Source: Morinoia aosen
Lineage: Eukaryota; Arthropoda; Malacostraca; Amphipoda; Talitridae
Length of the DNA: 64,000 bases
Direction of reading: 5' to 3'
Assembly (NCBI GenBank): GCA_030386875.1
Contig: CM059563.1
Location: 51,959,602 to 52,023,601, forward strand
Shown: piece after piece, positions 9,621 through 20,232 of the stretch
Position numbering within the stretch: position 1 is the stretch's first letter
Layout of the letters: every line of letters starts with the position of its first letter
Notes under the pieces: generated by a model
What the model was told of the DNA's origin: nothing
Seen by the model: the letters and a program-made list of their open reading frames with translations, nothing else
Database searches by the model: none
Program-made: the position numbers and the translations under genes

Positions 9621-12600
9621 ACATTGAATGTGTGTCAGATGAGACCATTCCTAACTTCGTTCTTAGTCTAGAGAACTTTTCTATCGGCAGGTTCTTGGTG
9701 AATATGTCGGCGAGCATTTCGTCGGTAGGGCAATACACTACGTCTATATCTTTGTTACTTACAAGATCCCGTACATAGTGAAACTTAATATCGATGTGCT
9801 TGCTCCTCCCATGATATTTGGGATTGTTGGCAAGACAGATGGCTGACTGGTTGTCTTCGTTTATAACCATTGGTTCCATAGTCCCAAAATTTAGATCACT
9901 GAGTAAGTGCTTTAACCAGACAGCCTCTTGAGCCGCACCGGCAAGAGCAACGTATTCGGCTTCTGCAGTTGAGAGGGCTACACAAGTTTGTTTGTTAGAT
10001 CTCCACGTAATTACCGAATTACTGAGGGTGAAACAGTAACCAGAGGTAGACTTTCGGTCATTTTTATCACCAGCCCAGTCAGCATCTGAATAACCAATGC
10101 AAGTATCAGAACATTTGCTATACAAGAGACCTAGTTTAGAGGTGCCTCTCAGGTACCTGAATATTCTCTTAACACACATCCAATGCTGTTCAAGAGGCTT
10201 GGAGCTGTATTTAGCAACATTATTCACTGCGAATGCAATGTCAGGTCGAGTTCTGGTTGACAAATACAAAAGGCTACCTACAGCACTTTGATAAGTGGCA
10301 GGGTCAAATTCGACATCATTTGGGGAGCATATCGGATTTACGTTTACATCGGCGGGAGTTGCAACAGGTTTACAATTATCAAAGCCAAATTTTGACAACA
10401 GAGCCTCAGTGTAGGCAGTTTGATTCAAGAAGACATTGTTTTTAAATTGTACAACACTTACACCTAGGAAGTAACTCAGCACACCAAGGTCCTTCATTTT
10501 GTATTGGGTAGAAAGGCTCAACTTTATTTGATTTATTTCATCACCAGACTCAGAAGCAATTATTAGATCGTCTACATACACCGCCACAATACACAGTTTC
10601 TTATCTTGAACACGAGTGTATATACAAGCATCACTCTTAGATTGTACAAAACCCAATTTCTTCAAATAGCTATCTAGTGTAGTATTCCAACACTTAGGAG
10701 CTTGTTTTAGTCCGTAGAGCGATTTTTGTAGTTTACACACCAGATTTTCTTTGCCTTTGACAATAAAACCGTCAGGTTGAACCAGATATAGTTCTTCAAT
10801 CAGTTCTCCATTAAGGAAGGCTGTTGCAACGTCCATGTGATGGACTTGCATGTTGCATTTGGCAGCCAAAGCTAGTACTGTCCTGACAGACTCAAATCGA
10901 ACCACGGGACTGAAGGTCTCGTCGTAGTCGATGCCATATTTTTGTGAGTAGCCCTGAGCCACAAGGCGAGCTTTGTACGAGCAAATGCTTCCGTCGGGTC
11001 CGGTTTTTCTTTTAAAGATCCACTTTGATTTGATAGGTTTTTTGTCATTAGGACACTCTACAAGGGACCATACTCTGTTTTGATTTATAGACTCCATCTC
11101 ATTCTCCATAGCTGTTTCCCATAGTTTTGCTTCTGGTCCACTGAGTGCTTCTTGAACACAAGATGGTATATCAAGCTCATTTTTCATTAAATACACCCAT
11201 TCACCAAACCTATCAGGAGCCCGTCGATATCTGGCTGATTGTCTAGGCTGCACTCCCTCCATCCCAGCATCTGACTGTCTATGCTCCACCCCTCCCTCAG
11301 AGTCTTCTGGTTCTGGATCCTGAGGAAGAAGAGAAAAATTACCATCATTTACTTCTGAAGGCTCCTTCTCAATTGGCATCTGCTGAGATTCATTGAACAT
11401 AACGTCTCTACTCAAAAATATCCTTCTACTGTTTATGTCATACAGACGATATCCCTTGGATCCACTTCCATATCCTACAAGAACACACGGTTTAGATTTT
11501 GGATCAAGTTTTTCCCTCTCATCTTTGGGGACATGAGCGTACGCACTGCAGCCAAAGGTTTTGAGGTGCTGTACGTTGGGCTTGTGTCCATTAAGGGCCT
11601 GATAAGGGGTCATATCATTCAATGCACTAGCAGGGCTCCTATTTTTGACATACACGGCAGTTGATATAGCTTCACCCCAGAATGATTTTGGTAACTTGGA
11701 ACCAGACAGCATAGCTCTGACAGAGTCAAGAAGAGTTCTATTCATTCTTTCTGCAACTCCATTTTGTTCAGGTGTCTTAGGCACAGTTTTTTCATGGATA
11801 ATTCCTTCCCCTTTTAGGAATTGTTCAAAGTCATTAGAGATGTATTCCCCACCGTTATCGGAGCGCAGAATTTTAATTTTGTGATCATAGTGATTTTCTA
11901 CCAAGGATTTGAACTCCTGAAACACTTTGAAAACATCACTCTTATGTTTGATAATGTACACCCAAGTATATCTGGAGTGGTCATCTATGAAGGTTACAAA
12001 ATACCTTCCACTCCCAAGTGATATGGGATTAAGCTGGCCACACACATCACTGTGGATAAGTTCTAAGGGTTGGCGTTTCCTTTTGTGATTTGTTTTGGGG
12101 AACGGAAGCCTATGATTTTTACCATCACAACAGTTTTCACAAAAAATGTTATCTCCACTCACAGAACAATCAAAACCTCTAACAAGATTCTTAGTGCCTA
12201 ATTTCTTAAGATTATTGAATCCTAGATGACAAAATCGTTTATGCCACAGAATTTCATCAGAGGAAACGTTCATGCATTTAGCGGCTGAATTAAGGGTGCA
12301 ATTAAGTTTATACAATTTTCCTACTTTACTGCCTAAGGCAATTAATTCATCGTCTTTATTTACAATCTTACATGAGCTTTCGTCAAAGTAAACTGAGTTT
12401 CCACTTTCTGTAATCTGAGGCACGGAAAGTAAATTGTAAGCTAAACCAGGTACATACAAGACATTCTTAACAACACAGGTATCTACTCGACCTTTAGGCA
12501 ACAACACCATAACTTCAACATCACCTACACCAACACCTTGCAAGTTTCTACCATCACCAACTTCAATGTTAATTGGGCTAGATAGCTCATTCATACAAGA

Positions 12601-13461
12601 AAAATCATTCCTATTATTACACATGTGTGCTGTTGCACCGGAATCAATTACCCAACAATTATTGATATTTATCACAGACAATGCACCGATATAATTTGTT
12701 TTACCTGCTACAAAATTGTTTTGGTTTTCTGTGTGGTTCCCATCTTCTTTCTTCAATTTTTCTTGATAGATCCAGCACTTGGTACGTAGGTGTCCCAATT
12801 TTCCGCATTCGAAGCATCGTGAGTTTTTCAATTTGGAGGTCACAAGGGATTTTTCACTGAAGTCTGAAGCACTTTGGTTTTTCAGTTTTGCTTCTTCATT
12901 CAGAAGACGCTCTGTCACAATATCCCATGACGGTAGTTTTTCATGAGCTTCCAGTGCAGTCACCAGTGTGGAGAAATGGTCGGGAAGTGACGACAGCAAG
13001 ATTATTACACGACTTTCTTCATCAACTGCGTCATCAATCACACTCAAGGACTCAAATATTTCGACAAATGCTCTGAGATGAGTTTGTAAGTCTTGGTCTT
13101 CTTTTAGTTTCATGTTGTAGAGTCTTTTGCGTAGTCTGAACTTGTTAGACCAAGTTTTCTTCTGGAATGTATCTTCAATCTTATGCCATAGTTGCACAGG
13201 GTCAGTAGGATCACCCAACAAATAAAGTTGACTTGTTTCGACACCAAGCACAATTGTTGCAAGTGCACTGTCACGTCTTTCTTCAAATTTTCTTCGAGCA
13301 GTCTCGTCCGTAGTCTGTGGCATGGTTTCCGTTCCTCGAACCAAGTTCCACAGTTTTTCCTTCATCAGAATCATCTTCATTTGCAGCTTCCACGTAGGAT
13401 AGTTTTTATCATTAAGAGCCGTGAGGCAGTTCTTTGCACTTTCACTTACGGAGCCTGCCAT
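9619..13461 (-). CDS. Copia gag-pol polyprotein, 1280 aa
   Basis: One frame encodes all retrotransposition functions. The order is Gag with a zinc knuckle CFECGKLGHLRTKCW (about residue 215); aspartic protease with DSGATAH (about 270); integrase with the HHCC finger (HKRFCHLG, CENCCDGKNH) and D-D-E core (HSDVCG about 472, RSDNGGEY about 535, PEQNGVAERMN about 567); reverse transcriptase with YVDDLIIAS (about 961); RNase H with YSDADWAGD (about 1126), STAEAEY and EDNQSAI. PR-IN-RT-RH is the Ty1/Copia order. The ORF is intact with all catalytic residues present. Gag and Pol share one frame, so no frameshift is used; Gag excess would need another route such as splicing, which I cannot show. Confidence 0.96.
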   Translation of the reverse strand: MAGSVSESAKNCLTALNDKNYPTWKLQMKMILMKEKLWNLVRGTETMPQTTDETARRKFEERRDSALATIVLGVETSQLYLLGDPTDPVQLWHKIEDTFQKKTWSNKFRLRKRLYNMKLKEDQDLQTHLRAFVEIFESLSVIDDAVDEESRVIILLSSLPDHFSTLVTALEAHEKLPSWDIVTERLLNEEAKLKNQSASDFSEKSLVTSKLKNSRCFECGKLGHLRTKCWIYQEKLKKEDGNHTENQNNFVAGKTNYIGALSVININNCWVIDSGATAHMCNNRNDFSCMNELSSPINIEVGDGRNLQGVGVGDVEVMVLLPKGRVDTCVVKNVLYVPGLAYNLLSVPQITESGNSVYFDESSCKIVNKDDELIALGSKVGKLYKLNCTLNSAAKCMNVSSDEILWHKRFCHLGFNNLKKLGTKNLVRGFDCSVSGDNIFCENCCDGKNHRLPFPKTNHKRKRQPLELIHSDVCGQLNPISLGSGRYFVTFIDDHSRYTWVYIIKHKSDVFKVFQEFKSLVENHYDHKIKILRSDNGGEYISNDFEQFLKGEGIIHEKTVPKTPEQNGVAERMNRTLLDSVRAMLSGSKLPKSFWGEAISTAVYVKNRSPASALNDMTPYQALNGHKPNVQHLKTFGCSAYAHVPKDEREKLDPKSKPCVLVGYGSGSKGYRLYDINSRRIFLSRDVMFNESQQMPIEKEPSEVNDGNFSLLPQDPEPEDSEGGVEHRQSDAGMEGVQPRQSARYRRAPDRFGEWVYLMKNELDIPSCVQEALSGPEAKLWETAMENEMESINQNRVWSLVECPNDKKPIKSKWIFKRKTGPDGSICSYKARLVAQGYSQKYGIDYDETFSPVVRFESVRTVLALAAKCNMQVHHMDVATAFLNGELIEELYLVQPDGFIVKGKENLVCKLQKSLYGLKQAPKCWNTTLDSYLKKLGFVQSKSDACIYTRVQDKKLCIVAVYVDDLIIASESGDEINQIKLSLSTQYKMKDLGVLSYFLGVSVVQFKNNVFLNQTAYTEALLSKFGFDNCKPVATPADVNVNPICSPNDVEFDPATYQSAVGSLLYLSTRTRPDIAFAVNNVAKYSSKPLEQHWMCVKRIFRYLRGTSKLGLLYSKCSDTCIGYSDADWAGDKNDRKSTSGYCFTLSNSVITWRSNKQTCVALSTAEAEYVALAGAAQEAVWLKHLLSDLNFGTMEPMVINEDNQSAICLANNPKYHGRSKHIDIKFHYVRDLVSNKDIDVVYCPTDEMLADIFTKNLPIEKFSRLRTKLGMVSSDTHSM

Positions 13462-13595
13462 GTTTCTTTCTCTTTCACCGTTTCTGTCTCACACAGCACT
13501 AACAAATCACCAACTTCTGTTCTCGCTGTCCCGGGCTGTTTTTCGCTTCGGGACTTAAGATAACCTCACTTGATATTGCTTCATCGGAAGGTTTA

Positions 13596-13609
13596 CTGGG
13601 CCCATAACC
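13596..13609 (-). promoter_or_regulatory. Copia primer binding site (initiator tRNA-Met anticodon region)
   Basis: Three bases inside the 5' LTR, the plus strand reads CTGGGCCCATAACC, which equals the anticodon-stem-loop sequence of eukaryotic initiator tRNA-Met. The RNA (minus) strand would pair with it. Priming by an internal fragment of tRNA-iMet is known for Drosophila copia. Confidence 0.85.
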
Positions 13610-13612
13610 TAA

Positions 13613-13869
13613 TGTACGTAGGTTAAGAAGACGAGACTCTTGGAGTTTGTATAATCAGTACACACAGCAGGACACACGTTTACATTACGAAGGGTAGCGG
13701 TGGAGTGGACTCCAGCCAAGCCCGAGAACTACGAGCAGAGATCCACAAGAACCATGAGCTCAGTTCTCAACGCATAGTGCTGTCTAAATACATTCTTACG
13801 CAAGAGCACTGTAACATTATCAGTATTATACACATATACATTCAAGGTGCTACATGAAAGGTTTCAACA
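13613..13869 (-). repeat. Copia 5' LTR
   Basis: 257 bp, same sequence as 9355-9611 by eye, followed by the duplicated target AGGTA at 13870-13874. It would contain the promoter for the minus-strand transcript. Confidence 0.95.
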
Positions 13870-14159
13870 AGGTAGACCTTTCGTGTACCATGACCAGTAG
13901 TCAACTGACGTTGAAAACTCCGCACGTCTATAATGGCCTTTAAAATTCTGTCAAAAGATGATCTTCGTATGTTTACGCCTTTGCATGCTACAGGGGTTAC
14001 AAGCAGGGGCGGTCTGGCGCATAGGGGGCAGTCAGTGTGCAGCGTGGCGGTGCCATGTGAGCTCATTTGTCTCTTCATTACTGTATAATAATTGCGTGAT
14101 AAAATGAGATGTGGCAACTGTGAAGACACTATAGAGACTGGCGACAGCTTGAGCTCAGG

Positions 14160-14711
14160 ATTTTGCTTGCCTCGACAACGGGAACGTCATGCCGTCGAAA
14201 GGTCTGTGATGTTCTCTGTGAAAGGTCTGTGATGGGCTGGAGCCTGGATGCGCCAACATGGTGAGATAGATCTCATTTTTCAATCTTTCGAAAGCTGTGT
14301 TTTCTTCAGGGGTCTAATTGATGATTTCTATTTGAGTTCTGTGAACAGCCTTCTGTTAGCTGTGAGGGATTGTATTTTCTCTGCCGCAGCTGGAAGGAAT
14401 CGATGATAGTAATTGACTATCCCCAGAAACTGTCGTAATTTTTTGATCGTCGATGGTCGTGGGAAGTTGCAGTTGGTTTCGATTTTCTGAGGAAGCGGCG
14501 AGATCCCCCAAGCTGATACTCATATATGCCCGAGGAAGTCTAGTTCGGCCACTCCAAAACGTATTTTGCTGAGTGCACTTGTAGTCCTTCTTCGTTCAGA
14601 CAACGGAAAAGTCGCCTTAAGTTAAGTGTTCCTTATGCTCCTAAACGGACGTAGATGCTATTAGTATGTCGTCTACATATGCGGTGACGAAGTACGTGTC
14701 TATAGTGATGA
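14160..14711 (-). pseudogene. Gypsy (Ty3) retrotransposon RT/RNase H remnant
   Basis: On the minus strand the catalytic YFVTAYVDDILIAS is readable from about 14,700 downward. It is followed by LRQFLGIVNYYHRFLPAAAE (about 14,385-14,445) and ENTAFERLKNE (about 14,270-14,305), the classic Gypsy RT-to-RNase H connection. Several stops and frameshifts interrupt it. Similarity fades below about 14,240. The RT N-terminus is missing because the sequence changes to a LINE fragment at about 14,712. Confidence 0.8.
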
Positions 14712-14721
14712 GATAAAAGAG

Positions 14722-15720
14722 TTGAGCAAAGCTAAAAGAAAGTTGCAGCAAGAGTACAAACTGAACAAATCAGACAGTACGCTTAGAAATATATATAAAG
14801 ATCATGAAAAGATCATACGAAAAAAAGTTAGAGAATCAAAACGAGACTACTTCCACAAAGAACTGTTGGCGGTCAAACAAAACTCAGAAAGAACTTGGGA
14901 AATCATTAGAGTAGTTACTCAGTATAAAAAATCAGACTGCAGAAGCACTTTTGAAAACCCCTCAAAAACGGCGAATGACTTTAACATTTTCTTCTCAAAA
15001 GTTGGCGAAGATTTTTTCAATGAAGTGTCCACGACAGTTTCAGAGACATCTACAGGTGCAAATCAGAGCGATGTTTCATCCCCAAATACTAGAAACAAAT
15101 GGAAACCAAAGCCTGTTAGCGTAATAGGTAGATAAAAAATCTTATACTCACTCAAAAATACTAAAGCGACTGAAAATGATGGCATTAGCCTCCAATACAT
15201 AAAAGACAGCTTCCCTGTCCCAGCACCCCTGATTTGTTTGATAAAAAATATATCTATAGCCACAAACAAGTTTCCCGATCATTGAAAACAACCCATTATT
15301 AAGTCATAACATAAATCTGGTGATATTTACATAGCGCCAAACTACAGGATAATCAGTCTTTTGCCTATTATGTCCAAAATATCAGGAAAAGTAATAACAA
15401 ACCAGCTCTCGTCTTGCGTAGACGAGTCATATCTACTTCACCGCAATCAATATGCTTGCAGAAGAAATACCAGCACTCAAGACGCTTAACATAACAGAAA
15501 AAATTAACAATGATACGGACCAAAAAAAATTAACTCTCTTACTATTGCTTGATCTCTCCAAAGCTTTCGACAGTGTTGAGCATAAAAACTTCTACAAAAA
15601 ATTTCAAACCTCAGAATAGACACTCAGTGGTTTGAAAGCTACCTACTAAACGCTCTCATGCAGTGTGCTTGAATAACAAAATGTCACCATTCATCCCAAA
15701 TAATTTTGGCATTCCCCAAG
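14722..15720 (+). pseudogene. Non-LTR retrotransposon RT fragment
   Basis: The first frame (14,722-15,135) gives the pre-RT linker (KRDYFHKELLAVKQNSERTW; KTANDFNIFFSKVGEDF). After a stop, the RT core is readable with frameshifts: PNYRIISLLPIMSKISGKVI (about 15,325-15,390), LLDLSKAFDSVEHKNF (about 15,545-15,590) and GIP at about 15,707. The copy is cut off at exactly the GIPQ motif by the hAT end at 15,721 and does not resume on the other side. It is a different, more decayed LINE than those at 46-53 kb. Confidence 0.75.
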
Positions 15721-18406
15721 CAGAGATGGACACTTCCTTGTATCTTAAGATACAGATAGATATGTATGTATCTTAAAGTACTATCTTAGATACTGTTTTC
15801 ATGTGTATCTTATACTGTATCTTAGATACTTTTTTCACGGGTATCTTGTATCTTGAAGATGCTTTTTAAGATACAATATAAGATACATTTGTTAACTTTC
15901 TGTGAAACAGACATAAGCACACACACACAGAAGCATCTACAGGGTAGGGAATGCTTAAAAGTTCAAACATGCTCTGTCATAGTCGCGTTCACGCAGGTTA
16001 AATTTGAAGTGGTACTCGCTTAGTGGATTTTATAATAGTAACAATAAATTTATGGAACAGCGCGTTCCAGTTTGTTAGTAATGTTGTACTGTACAGTTGT
16101 ACTATTGAATCACTTGGATCACATTCTCACTAGATCCCGTAGGGGATTTATTCATGTTGTTGAAAATTTGAAATATTTTGAACTACCATACTGATACAAT
16201 TCCTTTTAATTTAAACTAACCCCCTATAGCATAATACTTTACCTTACCTTTTACGTTTTTACCTTGAGCTTTAAGTATTAGTTGTATAATATATTTCAGA
16301 CTCTTGCCATTTTGTCAGCTTGATGTCGCGCAGAACTCTTGGCCGCACAATAAAGGAATGTGCAGCTAATTCCTAACAACCAACAGCATGTATGAATCAT
16401 TGCTGACATCTGGTCAACTAAACGCAAGAGCTTCATAGTGTCACAGCACACTCGGTGTGTATATCATATTTAGAATAATAACACATTCGAATCTTCATTA
16501 TAATAAGAGAGCAGTCTGTCTCTATGCAATTACTGAGGAAAATATCTAAGCCTTTTTTCTATAGCTTAATTTCAATTGATCCCACATTAGGTGAGTTATA
16601 TTCCAATTTAGTGTCATTTTCATGGATACGTTTAGCCATTGCAGTGGTAAATGAATGTGTTTTAACATGTTTGCTTATACTTCATTATAATTTCCAGATT
16701 GAACATCATAATGTTCCAGATCGAAAATTGGCAGTTGTAGCATGCAGGAGGTTTTTTGGCTCACACAAGCATGAAAAAATGACAGAGCTCTTAAATGACA
16801 TTCACTTAGAAGTTGGTCTAGATTACAGAAAAATTGCTGCAAATGCAACCGACAGTTGGTCAAACTTTGTTAAAGCGTTCGTGTTCAAGGTAAAAATACC
16901 AAATGAGAGTGACATGTTTGATGATGAAGATGATACGGCACCAGGATATGAATTTAACTTTGCTAATGATTGAGAACCAGCGAATTTTGCGTTTGTAGAA
17001 CTTGAAGAAGACTCATCAGGCGGATATGATGGCGGCGTCATTCATCTCTCCAACCATGTACGTTGTGCTAGTCGCACTCTGAGTTTGATTTGTTCTGCTG
17101 ATATAAATAAAAGGATGAAGACATCTCAAACTTTTTCCAAGATCAACCACACAGTAATAAATATGTAAATGCTTTGCTCTTTGGGCAGTGTCCAGAAAAC
17201 CAAAATCATTTGAAAAAGTAACTAATGTTACTTGGCCGACAACTACGTATGCCCTTGTGTAACAAGGGGGAATTCCTTGTTTGACAGCCTCAAAATCATT
17301 TTTGGTTCAAGAGGATAAATAAATAATATCATGATATTAAAATTACCCCAGTTTAAGGAATCTGAGCATGATTTTCTTTCGGAATACTGTAATGTTTTCT
17401 CTCAAATTGCGGCAGCACTTGATCGTTTGCATTGGGAAAAGAACTGCTTTTTGGGTGATCTCATTCCGACACTGCTAACCACGTATGCGAAATTACAACA
17501 CATTAAGGAAGAGGGTAATCTGAGATATTTCGCACCATTTTTGCAATCAGTTACTGAAGATCCAGAGCATATATTTCCTAACTGCTATGCTGTTAATTCT
17601 CTAGCAAACGATGCAATTATGGCGTCTGTGTCTCATCCCTTTTTCAAGCTGCGTCGGACAACATTGGCTGAAAATATCAGTGTAGAGAACACCCTTAATT
17701 CATTAAGGTTATCAGACGTGGCGAATTACATACTAGTGAGCCAACATCTGAAGTCTCCCTGGATAAAGAAGAAAGCGACAAGGACACTTTCTTCAATTTC
17801 ACTGAAATACGGACAAATGGCCATTCATGTTCAGCTGAAGTTGAAGCTCTAAATTACCTTGAAGATCCAAGTAACTCGATCGCGAATCTGGAGAAGTATG
17901 ATATAGTGAAAAAGATTTTCATCAGGTATAACACACATCTCCATTCTTCAGCGCCAGTCAAACGCTTATTCTCGTTCCCAAGCGTGATACATTCTCTGAA
18001 AAGAAGTAGATTATCTCACATTTTCTTTAAAAAATTTAGTGTTCCTGAAAGGGGACAACATTTAATGATTCTGTACTGATGAACTGATCTATTTTCTGTT
18101 TCACGATCAATTAAATAGAATATAATTAAACTTTTTAATTCATACGCACATGTTGCCCACAGCGCCATAAGGCATTCGAGTATTTTATGTGAGGTTAATA
18201 AAGGTATGTATTAATATATAGCAAATATTGAAAAATTAATATGAGTATCTTTTATCTGTATCTATGAGATACATTTTTGAAAGTATCTTGTCTCTGTAAC
18301 TTGAAAATAAATTTCTGTTGAGGTATCTTGTATTTGTACATAAGATATATTTTTATGCACTTATCTGTATCTAAGATACATTTTAAAGTATCTTCGCCCA
18401 TTTCTG
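15721..18406 (+). mobile_element. Decayed hAT transposon with TATC-rich ends
   Basis: The left end is CAGAGATGGACACTTCCTTG and the right end, inverted, is CAGAAATGGGCGAAGATACT. Both are followed by arrays of GTATCTTA/TAAGATAC subterminal repeats, typical of hAT transposase binding regions. The expected 8-bp target duplication is absent (TCCCCAAG left, GATACCGA right), so one flank was probably lost or rearranged. Broken transposase pieces lie inside. Confidence 0.7.
16524..18062 (+). pseudogene. hAT transposase, broken into pieces
   Basis: Frame 1 (16,524-16,973) includes KLAVVACRRFFGSHKHEKM and ATDSWSNFVKAFVFK, equivalent to the DNGSNFVKAF catalytic segment of this hAT group but with TDSWSN in place of TDNGSN. 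A second frame (17,331-17,852) has EYCNVFSQIAAALDRLHWEK and LGDLIPTLLTTYAKL, and hATC-like HSSAPVKRLFSFPSVIHSLK follows at about 17,945-18,005 after a frameshift. The pieces are in order on the + strand. The Glu of the usual SAPVERLFS is replaced by Lys, another sign of decay. Confidence 0.75.
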
Positions 18407-19010
18407 GATACCGAGTGTTGTAGGAGTCGGTGATGTACAACAAATAGCCTGCACTTACCCGCGCGGAAGATGGGGCGCTTATCATCCTCCGCTGCCGTCG
18501 TTTCCCGCACTGCTGCATGGTGGTGTGTAATTTCTTTCACGGTCACCGAATCTAGTGGCAGTATACTTGGTCAAGTCTGCTTCCTTTGTTTGCTTCTTGG
18601 ACGCTTCTGGGTGCCGGTACTCGATTCCGCCAGCTGTCTTCTTTGAGGAGTTATTCTTGCAAGCGTAACATCCTTCACAACATGTCCTTGGGTTCAGCTA
18701 TCTCTTTGACGGCTAGGTCGAATTCGCCTCATGACACTGTCGGGGTCTGTGGTGGCTTGACCGCGTTTGCCGTGACGGGCTCGGCAGTTGTGATCCAGCA
18801 CGCAGATTGCCTTGTTGTGACTTGGTCTGGAATCTCCCCGCACTCTTCGTCCGTTTTCCCTTTTCCTATGACTTTAATCAGTGGCTGTACTTCCGTCGGT
18901 AATTTTGACAGAGACATAGAGCGGATGACTGAAGCTGGTAGCGGAGCTTGTTTGCAATTGTTGAGACGCGTCATTTTCCAGACTAACTCGGATGGCGTGC
19001 TGTCTCTCAA
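18407..19010 (-). pseudogene. Gypsy retrotransposon gag/protease remnant
   Basis: The minus strand gives a capsid-like segment STPSELVWKMTRLNNC and RSMSLSKLPTEVQPLIKVI (about 18,830-19,005), resembling Gypsy Gag segments of the type TPSQLLRRM...LWLQRLP. Further down, LLYITDSYNTR (about 18,415-18,450) looks like the start of the retropepsin, cut off before its active-site Asp by the hAT end. Together with 14,160-14,711, in the same orientation and right order, this is probably one Gypsy copy split by the LINE fragment and the hAT, with the section between lost. Confidence 0.6.
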
Positions 19011-19017
19011 CGTTATT

Positions 19018-20232
19018 TTAAGGGGAACGTCCAGACCGAATCTGTTTTTTTTATTGCTTTATTCGTTAGAGTTAAGCTTACTTCACAAGCTGTTAACCGA
19101 ACCGAACGATCTGAGCATCGTAAGTGGGGGAAATGGGGTTGGGAAGGGGGGAGGGTGGAGGAGGTGTCTAATCTGAAGCTAGCGCCGACCAGCAAGTGCA
19201 TGCGTCACACTCTGAATTTTTTTTTTTTGAGGCTTTTATTGCTCTATTCAATACAGAAGTCCTTATTTTACAAGCTAGCAAAGGTTCAGGACGTTCTGTT
19301 TTCGTGAGAGGGGGAAACGAGGGGGGGGGGAAGGGGGGTGGATTCGTATGCAGCTGGTAGCGTCGGACAGTCAGCGCATCAGACATGAATCAGAAATAGT
19401 TGGATTATGTTTTGTTGGTCTATTCGACACAGAGCTCCTTAGTTTACAACCTAGCAAAGCTACACAACGTTTTTTGCTCCGTCAGAATGGGGAACAAAGG
19501 CGGGAAGAGGTGTAGCGCATTGAGGAGGACGCCGCAGCGTGCGCTCGTGGAGCGGTGATACGTATCTGTGATACCAGTTCCATACGTATCTGTGGTACCA
19601 GTTCCTTCAGGGAACAGCAAAAAAACTTACAATAAAAAATATTCACTTGTTCAGATAGATTTCAGAACGTCAACCGCGTAAATTTTTCCGAGCAATATAG
19701 CTAGCAAATTGAAAATTGTAGAAAAATGGGTGAAAAAAAGGGTATTTTCAAAAGCTATACCCTCCAAAAATTATTATCGTAGATCAATGATTTAGGTCCT
19801 AATTGAATGTTTTTTCTTGAATACGCAAAATGTTGCCGCATAGCTGGACGTTGGCTCGCTTTAAAAGTCACAGTAATTTCTTAGTTCCATTCAAAAATCT
19901 ACGGAAGAGTGCATGATTAAATAAATTAACTTCAAATTCTATAAATAAAAAACCACTGCGTATTTCAAAACCCACGTCCAACTATGCAGCAACTTTTTGC
20001 TCATTCAATGAGACCTGAATAATTGTTCTGCAGTTATAACTTTCGGAGGAGATAGCTTTTGAAAATACCCTATTTTTCATCCATTTTTTCCCCATATATC
20101 AGTAATTAATTCGAAAATGGAAAAAAGTCTGGGATACGCACCTATAATCCTTTGCCAAATTTAATAGATATAGTTCCCATACAACAAACGTAACAGCAAT
20201 TTTTTTTTATTCTGGGAAGACGTTCCCCTTAA
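19018..20232. mobile_element. TTAA-flanked non-autonomous element
   Basis: TTAAGGGGAACGTC at 19,018-19,031 is repeated inverted at 20,219-20,232, 14 of 14 bases, including the TTAA on each side. TTAA targets are typical of piggyBac-type (and Kolobok) transposons. No transposase is present. The interior has three degenerate tandem units on the left and AT-rich palindromic sequence on the right. A relative with similar ends lies at 54,074-55,225. Confidence 0.7.
19036..19610 (+). repeat. Three diverged ~190-bp tandem units with poly-G runs
   Basis: Each unit has a T-rich start, a TATTCGnnA...TTACAAGCTAGCAA-like segment and a G-rich tract (up to GAGGGGGGGGGGAAGGGGGG at about 19,320), then a GCGTC/GCGCAT-containing end. 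Units start near 19,036, 19,215 and 19,400. Short minus-strand frames in units 1 and 2 are parallel (LTACEVSLTLTNKAIKK versus LLACKIRTSVLNRAIKAS), reflecting the repeat rather than coding. Confidence 0.65.

Larger units (their letters stand above)
9355..13869 (-). mobile_element. Full-length Copia (Ty1/Copia) LTR retrotransposon
   Basis: Two 257-bp LTRs starting TG and ending CA (9355-9611 and 13613-13869) show no difference by eye. The 5-bp AGGTA is duplicated outside them (9350-9354 and 13870-13874). Between them lie a tRNA-iMet type primer site, one uninterrupted gag-pol frame and a purine tract. Everything points to a very recent insertion, possibly still active. It is oriented on the minus strand, inside the terminal-repeat element 7773-13936. 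Confidence 0.96.
7773..13936. mobile_element. Terminal-inverted-repeat element with tandem core, split by Copia
   Basis: A ~40-bp inverted repeat bounds the region: CCATTATAGACGTCCGGAG at 7773-7791 continuing through AACGTCAGTTGACTAC to 7812, and the complement at 13,897-13,936. Removing the 4.5-kb Copia insertion leaves an element of about 1.65 kb made largely of two tandem 788-bp units. No clear target duplication or transposase is visible, so the superfamily is unknown. Confidence 0.65.

Noticed and set aside
14006-14035. hAT-like terminus (CAGGGGCGGTCTGG)
   Set aside because: No inverted partner or target duplication was found nearby, so it cannot be supported as an element end.
18586-19176. 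196-codon + strand frame
   Set aside because: It is the shadow of a minus-strand Gypsy gag remnant and runs into the TTAA element. No coherent protein similarity on the + strand.
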